The notes under the pieces are model-generated. The model worked only from the letters and a program-made list of their open reading frames with translations, was not told the DNA's origin and made no database searches. A DNA stretch of 10,225 nt from PFL35 sp041550515. GTDB lineage: Archaea; Thermoplasmatota; E2; DHVEG-1. The stretch spans positions 1 through 10,225 of the forward strand of contig JBFEOQ010000053.1 of the NCBI GenBank assembly GCA_041550515.1. The letters run 5' to 3'. Made by a program: the position numbers and the translations under genes. Every line of letters starts with the position of its first letter. Position 1 is the first letter of the stretch. Positions 1 to 4,765 of the stretch are shown here, in pieces.

Positions 1-57
1 ATATTTAATGAATAATTTTCTAAATAATAACTATCTTATTGTTTAAAATGTTATAAT

Positions 58-67
58 ATTTATACTT
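58..67 (+). promoter_or_regulatory. TATA-like box for the beta-helix gene
   Basis: The stretch atttatactt resembles an archaeal TATA box. With the usual spacing of about 25 bases, transcription would begin near 85-92, leaving a leader of about 35 bases that includes the ribosome binding site agggag at 108-113. The region is AT-rich throughout, so this is a plausible rather than a proven site. Confidence 0.35.
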
Positions 68-125
68 TACGAAAGAATTATGTTAACATAAAACATATTA
101 TATGTTTAGGGAGAGTGGAAAATTT

Positions 126-908
126 ATGAAAAAAATAAACCTTTTCGGGTGTATATTAGTACTTATGCTTGTAACTATATCAGCTTTTCCATCTGTTATC
201 TCTGAAGGAAAAATCATCTATGTTGATGATGACGGAGATGCAGATTATACCAGTATCCAGGATGCTATTGATGCTGCATCAGATGGAGATACAATTTATG
301 TCTACAGCGGAACCTATTATGAAAATGTAAAAATTAATATATCAATTGTTCTACAAGGAGAAAACAAAAAAAGCACGATAATTGATGCAGGTGGAAACAG
401 AGATGCAATATATGTAACTGCAGATAACGTAAAAATCACAGGATTTACTGTTATTAATTCAGGTCCTTACTGGCCTAATTCAGGAATATCACTTAATCGA
501 AATGAACAGTGTGTTGTTACTGAAAATATAGTCAACAATTGCTTTATTGGTATTCATGCATTTATAACATCTGACATTACAATTAGTAAAAATACTGTTA
601 CTAATAGCGAGTTTGGCATTCGTATCCAAAAAACTAAATTCAGTACTATCGCAAGAAATACTATGCAAGACAATGAAATAGGAATGGAACTAAATGCTGC
701 ATACAACAATGAAATCATAGAAAACAATTTCATAAATAATGAAAGGCAAGTATATTTCCAAATTGTAATCCTAAATAAAATTGATAGCAACTATTGGGAA
801 CCTTCGATAAATATTTTACCAAAATTCATGTTTGGAATTTTATTTTTCATAATTCCAGGTTTTCTTTTTGATTGGAATCCAGCAAGTGAACCATACGATA
901 TAGATTAG
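126..908 (+). CDS. Secreted NosD-like right-handed beta-helix protein
   Basis: A 260-aa secreted protein. The ATG at 126 is preferred over the in-frame ATG at 102: it follows agggag at about 10 bases and opens directly on a signal peptide (MKKINLFGCILVLMLVTISA). After the signal comes the 'IYVDDDGDADYTSIQDAID' motif, typical of archaeal surface beta-helix proteins, in which the 'SIQDAIDAASDGDTIYV' stretch starts the helix. Then come short rungs rich in N, G and I ('VKITGFTVINSG', 'ITISKNTVTNSEFGIRI', 'NNEIIENNFINN'), as in NosD/pectate-lyase folds. The C-terminus has a hydrophobic segment followed by 'FDWNPASEPYDID', which looks like the usual tail of this archaeal group. No catalytic residues can be assigned. 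The gene stands alone; its role is probably binding or processing polysaccharide or surface structure, which is an inference. Confidence 0.85.
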   Translation: MKKINLFGCILVLMLVTISAFPSVISEGKIIYVDDDGDADYTSIQDAIDAASDGDTIYVYSGTYYENVKINISIVLQGENKKSTIIDAGGNRDAIYVTADNVKITGFTVINSGPYWPNSGISLNRNEQCVVTENIVNNCFIGIHAFITSDITISKNTVTNSEFGIRIQKTKFSTIARNTMQDNEIGMELNAAYNNEIIENNFINNERQVYFQIVILNKIDSNYWEPSINILPKFMFGILFFIIPGFLFDWNPASEPYDID

Positions 909-910
909 TA

Positions 911-934
911 TTTCTTTCTCTCTTTTTTTCTTTT
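911..934 (+). terminator. U-rich archaeal terminator after the beta-helix gene
   Basis: Starting three bases after the stop codon, 20 of the first 24 bases are T, including a run of seven. No hairpin is needed for archaeal intrinsic termination. Confidence 0.55.
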
Positions 935-940
935 AATTAT

Positions 941-980
941 TTATTGTTCAAAAGACTTATTTATTGTGCAGAACAACCAA
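941..980 (+). repeat. Two-unit 20-nt repeat (ttattgtKca core)
   Basis: Two units start at 941 (ttattgttcaaaagacttat) and 961 (ttattgtgcagaacaaccaa), exactly 20 bases apart. They share the ttattgtKcaRAA core also found at 3120, 8531 and elsewhere. This is the first member of the intergenic repeat family in this window. Confidence 0.6.
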
Positions 981-1016
981 AATTTACCAACCAATATTTG
1001 AACAGAACACAAAATA

Positions 1017-1101
1017 AGCTTTGCACAAATAATAGATAAAAAATAGTATTTTTTGTGCAAAAGTGTTTATTTGTGCAAAGGCGCAATGGGCAGCTTTGCC
1101 C
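1017..1101 (+). repeat. GTGCAAA intergenic repeat element with terminal inverted repeats
   Basis: The element opens with agctttgcacaaataata, an 18-base stretch repeated exactly at 2940. It continues with GTGCAA cores at 1055 and 1073 (18 bases apart). The ends are inverted: ctttgcacaaat at 1019-1030 pairs perfectly with atttgtgcaaag at 1069-1080, a 12-bp stem around a 38-base loop. Next to it lies a small hairpin, gggca-gctt-tgccc, at 1088-1101. No open frame of interest covers it. Confidence 0.65.
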
Positions 1102-1110
1102 TTAAAAAAG

Positions 1111-1148
1111 CTTTTGACTCGAAAATATCATTTTTGACTCTAAAATAG
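1111..1148 (+). repeat. Two-unit 20-nt repeat with a different core (TTTTGACTC)
   Basis: The units cttttgactcgaaaatatca (1111) and tttttgactctaaaatagat (1131) are 20 bases apart and share TTTTGACTCKAAAATA. The core differs from GTGCAAA but the pitch is the same, and the pair directly abuts the preceding element. A 10-bp palindrome, aaaagctttt, at 1106-1115 overlaps its start. Confidence 0.55.
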
Positions 1149-1164
1149 ATATATTAGCAGAAAT

Positions 1165-1174
1165 TATTTTATAC
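1165..1174 (+). promoter_or_regulatory. TATA-like box for the solute-binding protein gene
   Basis: The stretch around ttttata at 1167-1173 would place a start site near 1196, leaving a leader of about 28 bases that holds aggat at 1216-1220 just before the ATG at 1225. Weak evidence in an AT-rich region. Confidence 0.3.
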
Positions 1175-1224
1175 CACCTCTTATACATTGATTCAGAAAA
1201 AAAATAAAAATTTTTAGGATAGAA

Positions 1225-2814
1225 ATGGATATACAACCAAGTGAAGAAATGTTAAGAGGTAAAAAATTTTACAAAATATTTTCTTTTTGTATAATTATTT
1301 TATTACTTATAACTTCGTTGTTAGGTTGTTTTGAAAAATCAGACAAAGACAAGGGTATTGAAAAAACAGTAAAAGATGAATTAACAGTTGCTTTTTTTGA
1401 CAATGATTTTCTCTATCCTTTTAGTTCAACTGGGCTAAATTCACTTACTATATCACCAAACATCTTTAATGGATTAGTTGAATTTGATAAGGACTATAGA
1501 ATAATTCCAGCTCTATCGGAATCATGGTATAACCCTGATTATTATACATGGAGATTTTTTTTAAGGAAAAACGTCAAATTTCATAATGATTATAATTTTA
1601 CCGCTAAAGATGTCAAATTCTCAATTGATGAAATTTATCAAAGTTATAACTCCTTTATTGAAGAAGTAATCATTATTGATAATTACACAATCGATATTAA
1701 AACAATTAAACCATATCCAACACTAATGCTAAAGCTTGCTCAAAATTTTGTTGTTTTTTCAAAAGATCATCTTGAGGAAACCGAAGATGATTGGCCAATA
1801 GGTACTGGTGCATATAAATTATTAGAATATGTTGAAAATAATTATACTAAGCTTGAAAGATTTGACAAATATTGGAAAGGTAAACCTAAAATTAAATCTG
1901 TAATTTTAAAACTTATAGAAGATGATGAAGAAAGAATTACAAAACTTGTTTCAGGAGAGATTGATATTGCCGAATATAATGTAAATGAGTCTATCAATGA
2001 TATATTAAATTATGAAAATATTAAATTGCTTAAATTTCCTCCTTTATCGACGTATATTATTGGTTTTGATTTAAGACAAAACGGTAGTTATGCTTTTGCA
2101 GATGGTAAAAATCCAACTGCAGATGTACGTGTTAGACGAGCAATATATCATGGCATTGACATAGAACCTCTTATAAATGGACCTTTTCAAGGATTAGCAG
2201 TTCCTGCTTCTCAGTTTATCACTTCTTATATTTTGGGATATAATCCAGAGATCCAAAGACTTACTTATAATGTAACTAAAGCTAAAGAACTTTTAGAACA
2301 AGCAGGATATGGAGATGGATTTGATATTGAGCTTGATTGTATTACTGAAATGTTTGACTATAACCTTGAAAACTGCAATTTAATTTCAGAGCAACTTTCA
2401 AAAATTGGGATTAATGTAACTGTTAATGGTATGTCAATGGAGGAGTTTAATAATAAAGTAGTTTTGGAAAAAAATACATCACTTTGGTTGATTGGATGGG
2501 ATACTATGTCTGTTGATGGTGGAGTTTATTATGATTATCTCATTAGGTCTGAAGGTGAGAATTATTTAGGATATTTAAATAGTGGACACTATTCTAATCC
2601 TGAGGTCGATAGATTAGGAGAAGAAGCATCTTCTGAGATGGATTATAAAAAAAGATTAAATCTATTAAAGGAAGGATTTAGAATTGCAATTGTTGATGAT
2701 GTAATTGTTGTACCACTTTTTTCCCAAGAACTATTTGTATTTGCTAATAATAGTGTTGATTTTCAGCCAAGAGCAGATTTAAAATATTTAGTAGAAGATA
2801 TTAAATTTTCATGA
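1225..2814 (+). CDS. Family-5 (Opp/Dpp-type) extracellular solute-binding lipoprotein
   Basis: A 529-aa ABC-type binding protein, a usual length for the SBP_bac_5 family (oligopeptides, nickel, sugars and others). A hydrophobic signal ends in a lipobox, LLGC, with Cys35 as the likely lipidated residue. Family landmarks are visible: 'LYPFSSTGLNSLTISPNIF' near residue 62, 'ALSESWYNPDYYTWRFFLR' near 100, 'VKFHNDYNFTAKDVKFSID' near 117 and 'ADVRVRRAIYHGIDIEPLI' near 300. The usual 'FHdG' is 'FHND' here. An alternative start is Met9 (ATG at 1249); aggat four bases before 1225 favours the longer form. No permease or ATPase gene is present on either side, so this is an orphan binding protein whose ligand cannot be read from sequence. 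Confidence 0.9.
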   Translation: MDIQPSEEMLRGKKFYKIFSFCIIILLLITSLLGCFEKSDKDKGIEKTVKDELTVAFFDNDFLYPFSSTGLNSLTISPNIFNGLVEFDKDYRIIPALSESWYNPDYYTWRFFLRKNVKFHNDYNFTAKDVKFSIDEIYQSYNSFIEEVIIIDNYTIDIKTIKPYPTLMLKLAQNFVVFSKDHLEETEDDWPIGTGAYKLLEYVENNYTKLERFDKYWKGKPKIKSVILKLIEDDEERITKLVSGEIDIAEYNVNESINDILNYENIKLLKFPPLSTYIIGFDLRQNGSYAFADGKNPTADVRVRRAIYHGIDIEPLINGPFQGLAVPASQFITSYILGYNPEIQRLTYNVTKAKELLEQAGYGDGFDIELDCITEMFDYNLENCNLISEQLSKIGINVTVNGMSMEEFNNKVVLEKNTSLWLIGWDTMSVDGGVYYDYLIRSEGENYLGYLNSGHYSNPEVDRLGEEASSEMDYKKRLNLLKEGFRIAIVDDVIVVPLFSQELFVFANNSVDFQPRADLKYLVEDIKFS

Positions 2815-2904
2815 AGTAAAATATCTCTATGAGTTGGTAAGAATATGATTCTCGTATGATCTACACTATAATCCTTTATGTAATAGAGAGTTTGATTTAA
2901 CAAA

Positions 2905-2932
2905 TTATTTTTCGTTAATTGTTAGTTTTTTT
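2905..2932 (+). terminator. U-rich terminator downstream of the solute-binding protein gene
   Basis: Two T-tracts (2906-2912 and 2925-2932, the second with a run of eight) lie about 90-115 bases after the stop codon. Between the stop and these tracts (2815-2904) I see no gene or clear structure. Confidence 0.4.
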
Positions 2933-2939
2933 ATTAATC

Positions 2940-3024
2940 AGCTTTGCACAAATAATACCAAAAAACACCGATTTTTTGTGCAGAATTAGTATTTTTAGTG
3001 CAAAACTGATTTTACGTGCAAAGC
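2940..3024 (+). repeat. GTGCAAA intergenic repeat element, three-core copy
   Basis: Begins with agctttgcacaaataata, identical over 18 bases to 1017-1034. Cores follow at 2978 (gtgcag), 2998 (gtgcaa) and 3016 (gtgcaa), spaced 20 and 18 bases. The left end gctttgcac (2941-2949) is the inverted complement of the right end gtgcaaagc (3016-3024). The last 39 bases match 1042-1080 at about 82%, so this copy is the 1017 element with one extra 20-base unit. A 63-codon open frame runs through it but is judged fortuitous. Confidence 0.65.
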
Positions 3025-3027
3025 CAT

Positions 3028-3110
3028 TGATTGGAAAAAAATTATTAATTGCAATTAAAGAAAATGAATCAGATCCAAAATTGAGGTTTGGAACTCCTCT
3101 TGGAAAATAA
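3028..3110 (+). other. Spacer between two repeat elements; possible gene remnant
   Basis: This stretch lies between the repeat elements at 2940-3024 and 3120-3184. Read in the + frame ending at the TAA of 3108-3110, it gives a codon-like ending, IAIKENESDPKLRFGTPLGK, which looks more like protein than the repeat-derived residues before it. It could be the 3' end of a gene cut by repeat insertion. It also holds a perfect 14-bp palindrome, ttaattgcaattaa (3045-3058). No homology is recognised. Confidence 0.25.
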
Positions 3111-3123
3111 AAATATTTTTATT
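3106..3123. terminator. Palindromic A/T terminator between convergent transcription units
   Basis: The 18 bases aataaaaatatttttatt form a perfect palindrome placing a T-run on both strands. It lies 16 bases beyond the stop of the minus-strand operon (stop at 3139) and downstream of the + strand solute-binding gene, so it could end transcription from either side. Confidence 0.35.
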
Positions 3124-3184
3124 GTGCAATATAGGTATTTAATGTGCAAAACAATTATTAGCATAGATTATTGTGCAAAGCCCC
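3120..3184 (+). repeat. 65-bp GTGCAAA repeat, left flank of the copper island
   Basis: Cores at 3124 (gtgcaa), 3144 (gtgcaa) and 3173 (gtgcaa) give spacings of 20 and 29. By eye the 65 bases match 8531-8595 at 56 positions with no gaps (about 86%), in the same orientation. Both copies end in attgtgcaaagcccc. The last codons of the minus-strand CxxC/CxxC gene lie inside this repeat. Confidence 0.7.
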
Positions 3185-3303
3185 TCATTGGTTTGCATTT
3201 TGGGAAAATCTGAAGGTTCTACTATAACCATATAACATAGTTTACAATATTCATATATAGTAGCATCAGACCGAATGGTCTTTTCACAGATTTGACATTT
3301 CAT
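3139..3303 (-). CDS. Small CxxC...CxxC putative zinc-binding protein
   Basis: A 54-aa protein of unknown function beginning MKCQICEKTIRSDATIYEYC and continuing KLCYMVIVEP. The pattern Cys-x2-Cys-x13-Cys-x2-Cys suggests one tetra-cysteine metal site. The ATG at 3303 is chosen because ggtgagg lies just upstream (GGTG ends five bases before it); an in-frame ATG at 3330 would add nine residues. It is the last gene of the minus-strand run that begins with the copper ATPase, about 57 bases after the lipoprotein stop. The C-terminal 15 or so residues are encoded by the 65-bp repeat, so the original end may have been replaced. The cysteine pattern differs from classic TRASH spacing. Coding status is likely, since the Cys pattern is intact, but not certain. 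Confidence 0.55.
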   Translation of the reverse strand: MKCQICEKTIRSDATIYEYCKLCYMVIVEPSDFPKMQTNEGLCTIIYANNCFAH

Positions 3304-3359
3304 TTCCTCACCATTCTGATTCATTTTCATTCCTTATCCAAATTACAATATTCCTACTT

Positions 3360-3668
3360 TTATTGTTTATTTAGAGTATGTATAACTTCTGTGTTAATAT
3401 TGATTAATATCAATCTTGTATCATTATCAGAAAAAATATAATCATAAAATTCTTGTATATACCCTCCAGCGTATCTATTTAAAATAATAAATTTACCATC
3501 TTCTAACTTATATTCATTACCAAAAAAGCCATTTACATCACCATTAGAATAAAATACAAAAGGGGAATCAATTCCTTTCATAATCCATGTACCAACAAAA
3601 CGTTGCTCTTCACTACTTAGACTCTGACTCTCAAAACACCCACTAAGAATAATACCAACAAATACCAC
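3360..3668 (-). CDS. Small exported lipoprotein, start codon uncertain
   Basis: The conservative call is a GTG start at 3668 giving 102 aa, but that leaves only ten residues before the lipobox cysteine (IILSGC). The frame stays open upstream to a stop at 3711-3713, and those codons read IKTNNFLFICVLSVVFVG, a good lipoprotein signal. No ATG, GTG or TTG begins that longer form; the best candidate is an ATA codon at 3707, directly after gagga and inside the last codons of the preceding gene. After the cysteine, SSEEQRFVGTWIMKG and later 'NEYKLEDGKFIIL' and 'YIFSDNDTRLILI' resemble the small beta-rich archaeal lipoproteins with an 'EEqkFiGTW' motif (lipocalin-like, inferred). It follows the SHOCT gene with overlap or a short gap, so the two are probably cotranscribed. 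Function unknown; a surface partner of the copper system is possible. Confidence 0.65.
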   Translation of the reverse strand: MVFVGIILSGCFESQSLSSEEQRFVGTWIMKGIDSPFVFYSNGDVNGFFGNEYKLEDGKFIILNRYAGGYIQEFYDYIFSDNDTRLILININTEVIHTLNKQ

Positions 3669-3693
3669 AGATAGTACACAAATAAAAAGAAAA

Positions 3694-4116
3694 TTATTCG
3701 TTTTTATTCCTCATTTTTTTCATATCATTTTTTATTTCCAAATATTCCTCTCGTGTGATTTCACCTTTCGCATAACGCTCATCAATTATCTTATCAGCAT
3801 TATTAATAGCCTCCCTAGTCTCAGTTTTTTCACCAAGCATAACCAGATAACCAATTAAAAATAATAGACCAATCCAAGGAAGAATCACGAGAATAAACCA
3901 AAGTAAACCATTTTTTTTCCTCTTTTCAGCATCTTTATAGGCAAAAAAAGCTAATATAAATTGAATAACCCATACTCCAATCCACCAGAAACCCATGTAT
4001 GGTATATTCCACCAATCCATCATATGATGACCCCAATCCATCATATGCCAACCGTTACCATTTAAGACGATAAATGGAAAAACAGCGGGAAAACCATTTA
4101 AAAATTTTATTAACAA
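3694..4116 (-). CDS. SHOCT-domain membrane protein with His/Met-rich repeat
   Basis: A 140-aa protein. The start is TTG at 4116: aggagg lies at 4130-4125 with an ideal eight-base gap, and the two ATGs between them are out of frame. Residues 24-37 hold a duplicated heptad, HMMDWGH then HMMDWWN, encoded by a 15-base direct repeat (4012-4026 and 4033-4047). Two transmembrane helices follow at about 42-60 and 71-93. The C-terminus (about 106-134, 'ADKIIDERYAKGEITREEYL') is a typical SHOCT domain, a short helical oligomerisation motif. The clustered His and Met side chains before the first helix could bind Cu+ or Ag+ outside the membrane; this is an inference supported by the operon. It starts 12 bases after the DUF302 stop, and the binding site overlaps that stop, suggesting translational coupling. 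Confidence 0.8.
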   Translation of the reverse strand: MLIKFLNGFPAVFPFIVLNGNGWHMMDWGHHMMDWWNIPYMGFWWIGVWVIQFILAFFAYKDAEKRKKNGLLWFILVILPWIGLLFLIGYLVMLGEKTETREAINNADKIIDERYAKGEITREEYLEIKNDMKKMRNKNE

Positions 4117-4124
4117 ATCATCAT

Positions 4125-4130
4125 CCTCCT
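4125..4130 (-). promoter_or_regulatory. Ribosome binding site fixing the TTG start of the SHOCT gene
   Basis: On the minus strand aggagg is followed by atgatgatt and then TTG at 4116. ATG at 4124 reads only four codons before a stop, and ATG at 4121 is out of frame with the SHOCT protein. The TTG sits eight bases from the site, so it is the functional start. Confidence 0.65.
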
Positions 4131-4518
4131 AATTTATTGAATTAATTACATCTCCAAGTTTTTTTTCAATTTTTTCTGCAATTTCTCTCAATTCCTCGTT
4201 ATCTATCATACCCATTGCAACAGTCGGTTTAATAATCGAAATTATTGTCTTATTTCCTTTTTTATAAACGATTACATTACAAGGAAGCATTAAACCGATG
4301 TTTTCTTCAGAAAGAATAGCTTTATGTGCACTTGATGGGTTACAAGCACCAAGTATCACATATTTTTTAAATTCAATACCAAGTTTTTCTCTAAATTTAT
4401 CCTGGACATCTATTTTTGTTAAAATTCCAAAACCTTCTTTTTTTAATTCCTCTGTAACTTTTCTAACTGCTTCTTCAAGAGATATTTCAACCTCCTTAAT
4501 AAACCCATAATTTAACAT
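4129..4518 (-). CDS. DUF302 family protein
   Basis: A 129-aa cytoplasmic-looking protein covering the whole DUF302 (TT1751-like) fold: 'EEAVRKVTEELKKEGFGIL' near residue 15, 'VILGACNPSSAHKAIL' at 54-69 and 'NIGLMLPCNVIVYKKG' at 73-88. Two cysteines, C59 and C80, fall in the most conserved segments. The ATG at 4518 has ggggag seven bases upstream. DUF302 proteins have no settled biochemical role; in this operon, between a YHS protein and a His/Met-rich membrane protein behind a Cu+ ATPase, a role in metal or thiol handling is plausible but inferred. A 77-base gap with a TATA-like box separates it from the YHS gene, so it may also have its own promoter. Confidence 0.9.
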   Translation of the reverse strand: MLNYGFIKEVEISLEEAVRKVTEELKKEGFGILTKIDVQDKFREKLGIEFKKYVILGACNPSSAHKAILSEENIGLMLPCNVIVYKKGNKTIISIIKPTVAMGMIDNEELREIAEKIEKKLGDVINSIN

Positions 4519-4581
4519 TCTAAATCTCCCCTTTTTAGGAACATTTCCAAATTAATTATACAATCATTTTTTCAAATTTCA

Positions 4582-4589
4582 TTTTATAA
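4582..4589 (-). promoter_or_regulatory. Possible internal promoter for DUF302-SHOCT-lipoprotein genes
   Basis: Read on the minus strand, ttataaaa lies in the longest gap of the operon. It would start transcription near 4560, about 40 bases before the DUF302 ATG, keeping ggggag in the transcript. Confidence 0.3.
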
Positions 4590-4595
4590 GATATA

Positions 4596-4742
4596 TTACA
4601 TGTCAATATATTTCTCAGGATTTTCATCAAATAATTTCTTACAGCCAGGTGCACAAAAGAAATATTTCTTGCCTTTATACTCTGAAAAATATTGTGCAGT
4701 ACTCTCATCAACCGTCATCTTACATATAGGATCTATAGCCAA
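4596..4742 (-). CDS. Stand-alone 48-aa YHS-domain protein
   Basis: A very small gene with a non-ATG start, easily missed. From TTG at 4742 it reads AIDPICKMTVD after the initiator, then KGKKYFFCAPGCKKLFDENP and ends KYIDM: a complete YHS metal-binding domain with cysteines at positions 7, 30 and 34. The start is set by aaggaggtga at 4760-4751, eight bases upstream. An in-frame GTG at 4754 lies inside that site and would add only KNN after the initiator. It begins 23 bases after the copA stop, so it is cotranscribed. Its sequence resembles both YHS domains inside the pump ('AIDPVCGMKVD'). By analogy with CopM of Sulfolobus, a small chaperone encoded beside CopT and CopA, it may carry copper to the pump; that is an inference. 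The only other long frames here are on the opposite strand and look like shadows. Confidence 0.85.
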   Translation of the reverse strand: MAIDPICKMTVDESTAQYFSEYKGKKYFFCAPGCKKLFDENPEKYIDM

Positions 4743-4750
4743 ATTATTTT

Positions 4751-4760
4751 TCACCTCCTT
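4751..4760 (-). promoter_or_regulatory. Strong Shine-Dalgarno site for the YHS gene
   Basis: The minus-strand stretch aaggaggtga is almost a full complement of an archaeal 16S rRNA 3' end. Its distance of eight bases to TTG 4742 decides that start; the GTG at 4752-4754 is part of the site itself. Confidence 0.65.
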
Positions 4761-4765
4761 TCTAT

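Noticed and set aside
554..790. 78-codon minus-strand frame under the beta-helix gene
   Set aside because: It is antisense to a clear beta-helix coding region and shows no motif; its hydrophobic look comes from the opposite strand.
941..1148. CRISPR array
   Set aside because: Cores are about 10 bases at 20-base steps, too short for repeats with spacers, with few units and no cas genes.
2919..3110. 63-codon + frame between the solute-binding gene and the copper operon
   Set aside because: Most of it is repeat element sequence, which is not a multiple of three in period; only its last 20 or so codons look protein-like and are reported as a possible remnant.
3303..3330. Longer start (ATG 3330) for the tetra-cysteine protein
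   Set aside because: The nine extra residues carry no motif, and ggtgagg sits correctly for the ATG at 3303.
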